Shown here piece after piece: positions 49,201 to 60,278 of a DNA stretch of 64,000 nucleotides. Origin of the DNA: Moniliophthora roreri. Taxonomy: Eukaryota; Basidiomycota; Agaricomycetes; Agaricales; Marasmiaceae. The translations under genes were made by a program, and so were the position numbers. Every line of letters starts with the position of its first letter. The first letter of the stretch is position 1. The notes below the pieces were generated by a model, which saw nothing but the letters and a program-made list of their open reading frames with translations, made no database searches and had not been told where the DNA came from. The stretch spans positions 1-64,000 of the forward strand of contig LATX02000240.1 in NCBI GenBank assembly GCA_001466705.2. The letters run 5' to 3'.

Positions 49201-51459
49201 TCAGCAAGTCGAAAAAGGCGATCTGGTAGATAACCAACGATGGAAGGATCAACGAAATCGGCCAGGGATCTTCAATCTCAGACCTTGGGCCCGCAAAGAG
49301 GCCATAATCTTCGATGATAGATTTTCCGGTGCACTGTTTGAAGACGACGTCCATCTCCATGATACTGGACCGAAAGACTTCGTACGAAGTAAATAGGTCG
49401 CGACCCACTGTTGAGATACATCAGCGAGCTCAATGATAAATGACATCATACACGCACTTTCAACATGCTGAGGACCTTGGCCAGAAAACACGAATACAAT
49501 AGGAGGTTTGATGCGAGTAGCCAGAGTAGGTGTCGAGAATTTTAGAGCTGACGTCGACTCCACGTCGTGAATCGCAAATGACCTCCAAGTCATTTGCTTG
49601 GAGCGCCTGCCCATGATGGTAGAAAGGACAGGTAACGTATGGAGGTCTCGCTCTTGATAAACGTCAGCAACGGCATACGCAGAGCGGGGGGACAGTCCGC
49701 CAGCCATGAGCAGCACAAAGCGTGACATAGAACGATGATTTGCGGTTTCTCTGACTGGAGGACTTTCCAAAATAATGTGACCGTTGACGCCGCCGATACC
49801 TGAACTCGCCATAGATACAAGTGATCTTCTCCCAGACCGGGTTGACAGAGGTCTGATATCAACGGGAACCTCCAAATTTAGGCTTCCCCAGTCAATGCTG
49901 GGATTGGGTTTAATAAAGTTCACGTTTGGTGCAACAATACCACGTTCAAACATCGAGAGAACCTTTGATAGTGATGCAAAAAATGCGGTGATTTCCAGGT
50001 GCCTAAACCGAATATGGGTAAACTGGAAGAAGGGAGTCCGAAGCGAGAAGTTACCCGATGTTGCCTTTGACGCTCCCGATCAAGAGTGGGGAATGATCAT
50101 CTCGGTGGAAAGCTTTTCCGACCCAGTTAACCTCTGTTGGATCGCCCTTCGCCGTTCCTACATATGATGAGGATACCCGAAGTTGTAATACTTTAAAAAA
50201 TAGACAGTACCAGTGGCATGACATTCAACATAATCCACGTCTTGCGGAGAACGATTAGCGACCTCGAATGCCCGTCGCATAGCGGCAAGCTGCGCCTCAG
50301 CGACTGGGGCATTTGGTGGTGCGGCTGCACCGGAGGAGTTAATAGCAGAGCCTAAAATCTAATTTAAACGCGGATAAGGTCGTGGTACACAGGCGTTAGT
50401 TGTTGGCTCACTGTTGCGTAGATACGGTCTGAATCTTGCAATGCGGCCGACAGGGGTTTTATTACTATGGCTGCTACCCCCTCCCCACGGGAAAAACTGG
50501 AAAGATAAAACTTCATCAGTCTGCTTACATCGTGTCAGAAACCTGAAATTACCCATCAGCGGATGCGTCAAAAGGCTTGCATTCGCCATCCTTGGAGAGT
50601 AAGGAGCCCTGGGAGTATTGAATCCAATCGGAAAGTCTACAAATAAAGGTGAACAAGTGGGTATGATGGCTAGGGACGGTAGTTTACCGATAGTTCAATT
50701 GTGAACCGCCGACAACTGCTGCCGAACATTCACCAGCACGTAAAGACTGTATAGCAAGGTGAAGAGCCGTCAAAGTCGAAGAACAAGCCGTGTCTATCGG
50801 GATGGACGGCCCCAAGAGGTCCAAGTGAGTCGAGACACGATTAGCGACCATAGCTGGGGCACCAGCAAAGGATCCGCGAATGCCATATTCGTCCTGCTCA
50901 GAGGAGCGTAAGTATGGGTGATAGAGAAACAGAAAGCGAGCTTATACCATATCACAGACACTTGTAATATCCCAGACGATTCCAGAAGTGTAGCATCCTA
51001 CGTTTTGACAACGATAGTCAATCCCTGAATCGAGGAGTGCTAGAAAGGAAATTTCTAGCAACTTTCGTGTGCTTGGAGCCATCGCCTGGGCGTCCTTGAT
51101 GGATACACCGAACTCCAGATTGTCGAAGAGATGAAGGTCCTTGAGGAATGTGCCCTTTTCCACAGATATCTGACCGAGACCTTGACCTTTCCAACTAGAT
51201 GTTGTCTTCAGAGATGAAAAAATTTAATACGAGCATGATACCTACGAAGGTATCTCAAAACGGTCGGCGGGTATATTCTCATAAGCTTTGCCACCTCGCA
51301 AGAGAAAATCGAAAAATTCTTCATGCGTCAGGTTCCTATCATGGTCCTTGCCACTGGGCATCTCGGCGGCGATTCCAACCTGCAAGGGTCAAAGGTCATT
51401 TCGGAGAAAAGCATACATTGTAACTGGCCTACAATTGCAACTTGATCTTCTGGATGCAT
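43213..51459 (-). CDS. Iterative type I polyketide synthase, KS-AT-DH-(degenerate ER)-KR-ACP-thioester reductase
   Basis: Start [20 protein letters not shown] (ATG, complement of 51457-51459); stop at 43213; about 2,300-2,400 residues in some 20 exons. [22 protein letters not shown] (Cys), YVECHATGT and [11 protein letters not shown] (the two His). [14 protein letters not shown] and [13 protein letters not shown] (GHSxG). [18 protein letters not shown] (HxxxGxxxxP) and [13 protein letters not shown] (Asp). Then an ER-like segment (about 46.9-46.1 kb) whose nucleotide loop reads [12 protein letters not shown] in place of the Gly-rich motif, so probably inactive. [37 protein letters not shown] (Ser, Tyr, Asn present). 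[16 protein letters not shown] (Ser). [22 protein letters not shown] and [13 protein letters not shown] (YxxxK). No methyltransferase domain fits. Expected product: a hydroxylated or polyene chain released by reduction as aldehyde or alcohol. Confidence 0.92.
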
Positions 51460-52318
51460 TGAGAATGTAGATTGGTGAATGCTTCCATTTTGGATGAGAC
51501 CCTTTTATAGGCTCAAGATGCCGTTTACGCGTATCCGAATTGAGACTCACCAGGTTGAACTTATTATACACTGCTCTATAGGACTAATTCCAACTAGACG
51601 TAGATGAGAAATTATCAATGAGAGCTTGATGAACAGGAGAAAATTGGGTCCAAAAATCCCAGGCGGAGCGCTGTAAACCAACAGGATCAAACCAGTGATT
51701 CAAGAAGAACCGGATAGCGTTCCTTTTCCATCGCATCAAATGGCATCACATGACTTTAAGTTCAAAATTCCCAGAAGCAGTTTTCACGAAAAAAGGACTC
51801 GGAGAGATTCTTGCTATCGTGATGCTTGAGACGCTCGGAGATTTTTGCTTGCGATTTTTGGAATCGACGAAATTGTTTTTGACTATCGGACATGTGACCA
51901 TTCCGCTTATATCACTCGACGGTTTGAGCGATCATGATGATTCCGCACTTTGCTGTGGATATGTTGTTCAAGGACGTCGCAACCCCATGTCTATAAAAAT
52001 CTCCGCGTCTAGAAAATGAATAACGATCAATGCAAGGACAGCAAGTGGACAGAGGAAGCCATTGGTGGGAATGATGAAGCTGTTGACTCGGTAGTACTAG
52101 GTACGTGAGCGATCTCCTATTTTCCAATTCCAACATATATGTGGCTACATTCAGATCATTCTACCAACGCTGAGAAGCAGTATGTGTACCTATCAGAACA
52201 TAGTACTGGGTTCATGGTCATACAGAGCATCCATCTATTCCAAAAAAAAAAAAAAACTCGCTCCATCTCTATTGAATAGGGCTAACATGCTACGCCATGA
52301 CGGAAAGAATACGCAGAC
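51460..52318. other. PKS promoter region
   Basis: About 860 bp between the PKS start and the stop of the first P450 gene (both on the minus strand). It contains the PKS TATA box (listed) and an ACCAATC sequence about 15 bp before the PKS ATG. No gene; a 14-A run lies near 52,240. Confidence 0.5.
51503..51509 (-). promoter_or_regulatory. TATA box of the PKS gene
   Basis: Reads TATAAAA on the minus strand, 44-50 bp before the PKS ATG at 51459. This short spacing implies a 5' leader of only about 15-20 nt. Confidence 0.6.
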
Positions 52319-54436
52319 TTATCGCAATTCGAGGCCAACCATCAATTCACCTTTTGACATGACAAACCTGTCTCTCAAGTTCTTCTCCCAGTTTCGCACA
52401 TCCCACCCTGTAGCAAAACTAAGCTCAAAACGGCTTATCAACAAAGCCAGCACAACTCTCAACTCCAAGAGAGCAAGTCGTTTTCCGGCGCAATTGGCAG
52501 GTCCCGAGGAAAAAGGAACAAACGCTCCTAGCTCGAGTACTATCTTTGGATCTTCTCCCGCCCGTATCCAACGTTCTGGCCAAAACTTCTGCGGATCAGG
52601 GGAGAAGTACCTAGGATCACGATGAAGGACGTAGGGTGGAACCTGAACCGCAGTACCCTCCTTTAGAAATCTATCGAAACGTGCAGTCAGCCTGTAAATC
52701 TGAAGCGTACTCGCACTTACATTGTTCCAATCATCTTTCCCCCACTGCCCCTCTCCGGTGCTCTTTGCAAGCCCGTCGGCACTGGCGGTTGTAAACGAAG
52801 GGTCTCATTGCTGCAAGAAAAAGAAGCCGTCAACGCATATCAACTTGTAGGGAGATAAGGCATACATAACAGCATTGAGCCACGGGAGTCCCGCAAGTAC
52901 TTGCATATCTGAAGGTGTCGAACCATCCTGAAGCCGAGGGAGCGCCTGATCTATCTCCTGCCGTACGTGATCCAAATCTTGGGGATTCGCCAAAAGGTAA
53001 TATACAGCATTGCTGAGGACGGATGCAGTTGTATCCGAGCCGGCGATAATAGCGAGGACAGCGTTGGATACGATCAGCGGAAATGGCGACTCGTCCTCGT
53101 CAGAATAAGTGTTAGTAACCTAGTAGGCGATGTTAAAAGTGTCCACAAGGCGACTCTTTCCCTTACCAGGTGGTAAAACAAATCCTTCTGTGTCACGTTC
53201 TGAGTAGAACGAATCTTTGCTTGTTTGACCGCAAAAGCTCCGAATGCGCTGGTAGCTGAACCACCTACCGGCAGCAGACGGATAGCATGAGCAAGCCAGG
53301 GTATTTGCTGGGTTAGCGATGGCAGGCTTTGACATTTCTTAACACGGCCCTCTGAGAAATCACGAAAGACATACATTAAAGCCTTCTCCATGCCAGCTTG
53401 ATAACCATTCTTGTCACCATTTTGGAGGAGGTCGAAACCACCACCAAAGCTGAAAGGATACTTCACTATTTGACGGCGATGCGAGGCTAGACTCACTCAC
53501 GCTAGCTCACCCATGAAGTCAAACCTATCTGGCGTTGAGCCGGAGAGATTGAGCAATGAGTTTACAACTTACGAAAAATAACTGATCCATTTGGCTATGT
53601 CGACTTGCTTCTGACCCTCCCGGTAAGTAGCCTCCAGTCGACTCGCCAACTCTCGGGCTCTCTTGACGAGAATGTCCTGGTAATCGAGCAGTGCTTCAGC
53701 AGAAAAGGCTCTATTCCACGCTTTGCGTAATTGTGCGTGGCGGTTGGAGTCTCTCTGTCCAATTAAACTATAGTTTCCTTTATCTTTCGAAGGTGTAATA
53801 CGTCGACCCTCCCAGACTGACGACAGACTTTCGTAAATAGGATCGAAATTGGTAAGGATTCGACTACTCACGGGGACCCTTCGGCATACCCTGACTACCT
53901 AGGATATGCGGGATCATATCTTTTTCAATTACAGAAATCTCATTCGGGCCTGGAATAGAACAGTAAGTTGTTAGCTGGCACCTTCAATGGTACACATACC
54001 GGTGCGAACAATCGAGCCGTATTGGGCGTGTAGGCGTTCGTAATATTGTGGCAGCTTCCCATCGAACGCCTTCCAGACGGTCCAAATCTTTGTCGTACGT
54101 GCCAAAAAGGGACCTGGATACTTTGCGAGAGGATGCAATGGTGAAAGTCGATATGCCACAATGGACGTGCAGAGAGACACATAGAAGGATGAATATCCGA
54201 GTAGGATCGCAGAAAAGATGGAATATGAATTTCTCATGAGAGAGAAACAGAGAGGTGCGGGAACTAAGAACACAGCGATGAGAACGGGAGCGTAGGCTCG
54301 AGGTTCGAAGTTCTTGAACCAAAGGTGCGTTGCCTGTTATGACATATGTCAGAGTCCATAATCCATGAGGAAGAGAGCTATTCACAGAAGCACTCGCAAC
54401 CAGCAGAGCTGCTGGAACATAAAGTTCGGAGTCCAT
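52319..54436 (-). CDS. Cytochrome P450 (first of a tandem pair)
   Basis: A membrane-anchored fungal P450. ATG 54436 reads MDSELYVPAALLVASASATH after removal of an intron, then hydrophobic segments (LIAVFLVPAPLCFSLMRN; STIVAYRLSPLHP). Next come the Pro-rich hinge HPLAKYPGPFLART and helix B region YYERLHAQYGSIVRTGPNEI. Helix C is SNRHAQLRKAWNRAFSAEAL and helix I is LAIIAGSDTTASVL (A/G-G-x-D-T-T). K-helix: NETLRLQPPVP (ExxR). PERF-type: FWPERW. Heme loop: FVPFSSGPANCAGKRLA (axial Cys). The stop TAA is the complement of 52319-52321. About 10 introns at positions shared with the second P450, so the two arose by duplication. Probable monooxygenase tailoring the PKS product. Confidence 0.92.
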
Positions 54437-55168
54437 GGGGAAGGGATGGCAATGTCTGGAAGCTATACACGAAGTCGTTGACATGCCGTGGTCGTGGAGC
54501 ATGCCCTCGGTATTTGCCGAGCAAGAGTCTGACGCGACCAATTTCAATTAACCTTTCCATCTTCCTTCATCTTCCCCCATCTTCCTTCATCTTCCCCCAT
54601 CTTCCTTCATCTTCCCCCATCTTCCTTCATCTTCCTTCATCTTCCTCCATTTGTCCTTCGTCTTCCTTACACAACTACGATCTTATTTATCTCGAAGGTT
54701 GCCTCATGCTCAAGTCGAAAAAAGCGGCATGATCGGCGCTGTCATTTCGCCACATATCTCGTGGGACATGCTACTACTGGGATGGCAATTGCATCTCACC
54801 ATCAAGATGGATTGCGGGAGAACCGCCCGTATCTACGAGCGCGCAGATGATGTAGGTCGGGGTGAGATTGTCTGGGTGCTCCCCGTTACTTATATTAACC
54901 CACGGCAGGAAAACCGCTTTTGATCCACTTCCAATTCCAGTGTGTAGTATTAATATACCTGCTTCACATCCCCGCTGACCTTCATACTGGCATGATAAGG
55001 TTCAGTCAAGATGGCTCCACTCTGTCCAAAAGTGTGAGGCTGGCATTGTTCATCCCATTAGTGAGATGCCATCCCGCACCAAAGACTTACAAACTTGATG
55101 ATGACTGACGAAGGCATAAGTAAGAGCCTTCTCACCTCAGACTCCTCCAGGTTTCCGCACAAGCAGCC
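54437..55168. other. Divergent promoter region between P450-1 and the membrane protein
   Basis: About 730 bp between two divergent start codons; must hold both promoters. Contains a perfect 10-bp tandem repeat block (listed separately). An open frame through the repeat is simply repeat-encoded Ser/Pro/Phe and not a gene. Confidence 0.5.
54561..54650. repeat. 10-bp tandem repeat, nine units (CTTCCTTCAT / CTTCCCCCAT)
   Basis: Nine consecutive 10-bp units, six of them alternating CTTCCTTCAT and CTTCCCCCAT to give three exact 20-bp periods; the last unit is CTTCCTCCAT and a degenerate unit precedes at 54551. It lies 125-215 bp upstream of the P450-1 ATG; on the P450-1 sense strand it is purine-rich. 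Confidence 0.95.
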
Positions 55169-56472
55169 ATGAGCTCGACCAACTCGACTAAAGGTTTACC
55201 GAACCCCGATGTGTATCTCAATCACATCCCTCCGGTGACCGCTGCTCAGTTCGAAGTGTCCAGAAATATTTACCTTGCTACTCTTGGGGTATTCAGCCTT
55301 TATTCCCTGTAAAGATTTCCCAGCTTGTTGAACCCTCACTCTACAGGCCTTCATGTGGGATATGCTGTCGTCTCTACCTGAGGACATTTATCTCATGCGA
55401 CACTTTAACTCGAACACGATACCTTACTTTCTTTCGAGGTTAGTCAAATTACTCAGATAACCCGGTTCCTTGGCTATAAGCTAGTTCTCAGAATTTCTGC
55501 CCTGTCCTACGTGCTCCTTTCCGTCATAGCGAAAAGTGAGTTCATTCGCTCTTTCAAAGAACTTCTCTCTGACCTTAAGCAATCGGCGCCAGCAACCCCC
55601 GGCCCCGACTGCGTTAAATTAGAATTCGGTATCACCAGTTGTTGGGTTATAGCCATCAGCAGTAGTTCCTTTCTCTTTCTTCGCCGGGTCATGGCGGTCT
55701 TCGCAGATTCCAGGTCCATCCGCTTCGTTTTTTCGTTTTTGTGGGTCGCCAATGTCGGGATATCCGTCGTCACCCCAGTGGGATCAAGGGCGTCGCCCCT
55801 CGAAGATACCGGGTACTGTATCAACGGTGGAATCAAACATTATGTTGGAGCTGCCACAATCATGCCCCTCGTTTTCGACTCGCTCGTGTTTTTGGCAATA
55901 TCTTACAAGATCTTGACTTCACACGGACCCGGAGACGAGACTGGTTGGAGCTGGCGCACCATATTCCTTCCAAAGAAAACCTTACCCCGCCTATCAAGAG
56001 CGATGTTCAGGGGTGGACAACAGTATTATTTGTAAGTAGAGAACCATGCTCCATCAACATGTTGAAGGCTAACTTGCGCGTACTATGTGTCAGGGTCACA
56101 GTCGGTGTGAACATCCTGATCACTGTCCTTATTACAACGCCCTCTGTTCCACCGATCTACCAGGCGACCTTCACTATTCCAGATATTGCTCTCACCAGCT
56201 CGATGGCGTGCCGGGTGTATAGGAATCTCTATTTCAAGGCAAAATATTCCGGTACCACCTTCAATGATACGGAGATGAATGTTCGATTTGCCACGAGACT
56301 TCGGCCAAGTACCATAACCACAGGGGGTATGACCAGTACTGATACGCCCTCGGCGGTTACCGGTGATTCTCGCAAGATGTCCTCTATCCACGTTGACATC
56401 GAACAAGGCACTTCTTCAAACGACAATGTATCCCTACCCGACAAGGTGCTCAAACCAGATCCCGTGCACTAA
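55169..56472 (+). CDS. Multi-span membrane protein, agaricomycete orphan family
   Basis: ATG 55169 gives MSSTNSTKGLPNPDVYLNHI, then IYLATLGAFMWDMLSSLPED (first span ending in an acidic loop), an intron, ISALSYVLLSVIA, EFGITSCWVIAISSSSFLFL, FVFSFLWVANVGISVVTPVG, YVGAATIMPLVFDSLVFLAI, then after an intron VTVGVNILITVLITT and TFTIPDIALTSSMACRVYRN, which ends in a basic stretch. That is about seven hydrophobic segments with an extracellular-like N-terminus and a cytoplasmic Ser/Thr-rich tail of about 75 residues ending KVLKPDPVH. The layout resembles the many 7TM-like proteins of unknown function in mushrooms (DUF6533-type relatives), which are often called putative receptors; no signalling motif proves that. 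It sits between the two P450s, divergent from P450-1. Four introns. Role in the cluster is open. Confidence 0.72.
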
Positions 56473-56675
56473 GCAGTTTCGGGTATCCGAGTCGAACACA
56501 ATGCGCTGACTCTCCAGCGCCTCACATTACGAGCAGTATATGTAACGGTGTACTCGAGTCCTCATGTCTTTTCTCTTTGCGTAGAAGATCCGATTACGTA
56601 TGTATTTGAGTATAGGTAGAATCCAAAGCGGGTTTCGAATCCAATCCTACGAGTAATGTATCCCAACACAAGCTT

Positions 56676-58825
56676 TTACTGCCTCAGGGAAACCTCAACC
56701 ATCAGCTCTCCCTTGGAAACCATGAACCGGTCTTTCAAACCCTCTTCCCACTTCGTTGTGTCCCAAACAGGGGTAAACCGCATGTCAAACCGGCTAGCCA
56801 ACAAGGCTACCACAAACCTCATCTCTAGAATGGCAAGTCGTTTTCCAGCGCAGTTTGCAGGTCCTGATGAAAAAGGTATAAACGCGGCGGTCTCCAGAAT
56901 GATGTCGGGATTCTTCTGATACTCAATCCATCGTTCAGGCCAAAACGTGTCCGGCTTCGGCCAGAAATAACGTGGATCACGGTGAAGCACGTAGGGCGGC
57001 ACGAGAATAGCTGTGTCCTCATGAATGAAGCTGAAATGAAGCTGCACGTTAGTCACTCGAAACGAGAAGCAAGAGCAGGCGTCGCACTGTGTTCCAACTA
57101 GTCGACCACCACTACCACGTTCTGGGGCTCTTTGGAGGCCCGTAGGAATTGGAGGTTGAAGTCTCAGAGTCTCGTTACTGCATACATGAATCTCAATACG
57201 ATATAGCCGGGTCGAGGGGAAACATACATACATGATCCCATTCAGTAGAGGTAGTTCTGCGAGCTTTTCGAGCTCCAGTGGTGTAGAACCATCTTTCAGA
57301 GGTGGAAATGCTACCTCCAACTCCTTCCGTAAGAGTTCGATGTAGCCGGGGTTCGAGAGGAGGTAGTATATAACGCCGCATAAGGCAGAAGCAGTGGTAT
57401 CGGATCCAGCCACAATAGCGAGGACTGCATTAGAAACAATGAAGGGCATGGGGGATGCCTCTTCATCCAAGGCATTGTTGACCTGGAAACACCGCATGGT
57501 AAGCCTTTCGAGTAATGATCACAGGCGGTTGTACATACCAAGTGGTAGAAAAGGTCTTTACGCTTCACGTCTTGAGACGCACGCAGTACTGCTCGTTCCA
57601 CGGCGAAATTTCCAAAAATGCGCATTGAATCGCCGGTGAGTGGGAGCTTTCGTAGAATGGGTGTAAGCCAAGGAACTTGTTGAGTATAAGCGGGCAACCT
57701 ATGGAGAGTTTCAGCGTCCGATTCCTGAATAAGAATGTAACTAAAGACAAACACTAGTCCTTTCTGCATGGTCTCCTGAAAGTGATCTTTATCCTCCGTG
57801 CGTAGAATGTCAAAGCCTCCACCAAAACTAGGGTAACTGGGTCAAAACTTGATCTCAGGCGACGTATCTTTGCACGAAACGTACACTAGTTCACCCATGA
57901 AGTCGAATCTTAGGGATTTGATCAGTGCTAGACGTGGCTAAACGCACGAATACTCACGAGAAATAATCAATCCATTTCGACAGGTCTACAACTTTCTTCT
58001 GACTTCCCTTGCACTTCTGTTCCAGCACTTCCGCAAATTCTGTAGCTTTCCTCACAACGGCTTCGCCGTATTCGAGTAAAGGTTCGTTCGCAAAAGCTTT
58101 GTTCCACGGCTTGCGCAATTGCAAATGTCGGACGGAGTCACGCTGGAGAATGACGTTGTAGTCTCTTTTGGATTTATTCACCGGTGTTACACGGCGACCT
58201 TCCCAAACTGAGTGCATACCATCAGAATCAGAAATTATGTGAAGAACTGTTTCACTTACGCGGACCCCTAGGCATCCCTTGAGTACCCAGAATTTGGGGG
58301 ATCAAGTCTTTGTCGACTACTGAGAGCTCGTTAGGACCTACGAACGAGAGGCATCAGTATTGCATGACAGAGGGAGAAGACTTTGTATCACCAATACGAA
58401 CGATAGATCCATATCGCGCATGGAGCTGTCGATAGTATTCCGGAAGTTTGCCATCGACCGTTTTCCAAACACCCCAGAATTTGGATACGCGGGCGATCCG
58501 TGGACCGGGATAGCGGGAAAGTGGGTGAAGAGGCGAGAGGCGATATACCACGATTGACGTTAAGAGTAACGTGTAGAAGGTTGGGTACGTCAAAAGGATA
58601 GCGTTTAGGATAGTTGTTTCCAGAGTGAAAACGATGAAGCCTGGTACGACAAATAGACCTAGGAACAATGCAGTGAACGAAGTTGGCTCATGATTCTTGT
58701 ACCACATGTGAGTTGCCTATATTGTGACTTGTATGAGAGCAAAGGGAGCGTGGCAAACAAAACGAACGAACCAAAACGCTTGCAGCAAGGACTGTGAGGG
58801 AGAAGCTAGACACTATGGGTTCCAT
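56676..58825 (-). CDS. Cytochrome P450 (second of the tandem pair)
   Basis: Paralogue of the P450 at 52.3-54.4 kb. ATG 58825 reads MEPIVSSFSLTVLAASVL, joined to ATHMWYKNHEPTSFTALFLG, then a hydrophobic stretch and SPLHPLSRYPGPRIARVSKF (hinge). YYRQLHARYGSIVRIG follows, then SVRHLQLRKPWNKAFANEPL (C helix), LAIVAGSDTTASALCGVIYY (I helix), NETLRLQPPIPTGLQRAPER (ExxR), FWPERWIEYQK, and the heme loop FIPFSSGPANCAGKRLAILE. The stop is at 56676. Intron positions and the order WPERW / SSGPANCAGKRLA match the first copy, while the N-terminal anchors differ, so substrate range may have diverged. It has its own TATA box. Probably a second oxidative tailoring step. Confidence 0.92.
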
Positions 58826-59602
58826 GTCGATTGGTTAACCAGGGTGCAGCAACCGACATAAAGGAATTTATACGTACAGTTCTATTGCTTCCTAACTTGG
58901 AAGCTTAGTCTAATGGGCAAATCCAGTATCCAGTATGAATAAGGTACCGAGTACATGCTGCTTTGCGGGACTGCGTTTTGTGCTGCAGGGTACATAAGTA
59001 ACGAGACGACAAATGAAGGGATCAGCGACAACAGCCGTGCGCGTCAAGCGATGCCACTCGGCAATTTTTTCGCACCTACTCCTTTCACTCGCATGGAATC
59101 ATGGACTGCATATTCGCCGTTTTGGACAATCCAATCCGCTGGGGTCGTGCAGGTCTTCGAGGGAGTGAAAATCGTGGGACTGGTGTGTTAACCGAGTTCT
59201 TCATACTATTCCCCAGAATTCAGTGGTACAACGTTCAGTTGCAGACATGTTCTCAAGAATCACCATCTTCGAGTCCTGATCTCAGGCTTATTGGAAGAAC
59301 CTCCACGCACCTGCAAGGAAGTTTCTCTCGTGGTTATTATTCGGCATCGGGGAAGGACAGGGCATAGTCTTGGATGATAAGTGGGGTCTGTCCACATTGG
59401 GGAACGAGTATTGTTGGCGTTGGAGAAGGTGTTGACCCTGAGCTTGATGACTTCCAGGCAATTCGAGCCATAACGCCGTGTTGGAGACTCATACCAATAC
59501 TCCGGATAGGGCATCCTGACATTGATCGATGTGCATAGAACCTTCGAGTTATGTATCCACCTTTCCTGGCCTCCAGAGTCTCCATGCCAACTCCATACAG
59601 TA
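58826..59602. other. Intergenic region between P450-2 and SWI5
   Basis: About 780 bp. Short frames on both strands (for example 59,337-59,606 minus) have no coding character. Contains the P450-2 promoter and the SWI5 3' end. Confidence 0.4.
58866..58872 (-). promoter_or_regulatory. TATA box of P450-2
   Basis: TATAAAT on the minus strand, 41-47 bp before the ATG at 58825; an ACCAATC lies about 10 bp before the ATG. Similar TATA spacing to the PKS gene. Confidence 0.55.
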
Positions 59603-60036
59603 TCAATCACTCTCCGGAAGATTCAATTCGCGATGTATCTCTCGAACTGTCGTTTCCTTCATATTCGCCAGCTACAGTGATCAACATCGTCAGCATTCAG
59701 GCAAGCCACGTTGCCGAAACTCGAGATGTTACCTACCCTTCCGATTAGCATCTGCGTCGCGTCTTTTGCCTCGTTATATTGATGAAGGAGCTTGATGTGG
59801 CGATCAACGATTTTTTCCGCGTCTTCGTGTGGTCTGCGCAGACCCAGGTCTCAGGCAAATGACAAGAATGATCCTTCAATCGAGAAATGTACCCCAATTC
59901 TTGCTGCAGTCGGTCGACTTCAGCTTGTAGAGCTGCTACTCGTGCTCCTTGTTGCTATGTCGTGTAACCAGTTGTATGTAATCAATACAGATTCCACTAT
60001 AGTTAGACTCACGGTAGCCGAGGTTCTCGCGTGCAT
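59603..60036 (-). CDS. SWI5: Swi5/Sae3-family recombination mediator
   Basis: A four-exon gene of about 83 residues, too small and split to show as one open frame. ATG (complement of 60034-60036) MHARTSAT, then QQGARVAALQAEVDRLQQEL, then GPHEDAEKIVDRHIKLLHQY-NEAKDATQMLIGR, then LANMKETTVREIHRELNLPE-SD-stop (TGA, complement of 59603-59605). The signature is the Swi5 core: an N-terminal coiled coil, IxxHIKLLHxYNEAKDATQxLIGRLA and a C-terminal VxxIHxxLxLP. Swi5 binds Sfr1/Mei5 and stimulates Rad51/Dmc1 strand exchange in homologous recombination and meiosis. The frame of all exons joins through consensus GT..AG introns of about 55-60 bp. Upstream ATGs at 60142 and 60151 are in another frame, so the shorter start was chosen. 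Confidence 0.85.
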
Positions 60037-60278
60037 TGTTTGAGCTGGATTTTCTGGTGCTTGATCGAATGTAAACGAAAACGATGCGAGAGCGAGTCAA
60101 ACGAGAGCTATTGGTGAACCGAAGAACGCGTTGTGGGTCCATGTTTGCCATAGTTTACGTCATCCACACAAAAAAAGGATATACTATAAGCATTTCATTA
60201 CAGATACATTGCTAGGGGCGTAGTTTGGGTGTAGTCTGGTCTACATACCAACTTGAATCCATAAAACTGCGAATGAGA

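Noticed and set aside
54346..54732. 128-codon frame with Ser/Pro/Phe repeats
   Set aside because: It is a translation of the 10-bp tandem repeat in a promoter region and not a gene.
59936..60151. Longer SWI5 start at 60151 (MANMDPQRVLRF...)
   Set aside because: This frame cannot be joined to the coiled-coil exon without a stop; the short exon starting at 60036 joins in phase.
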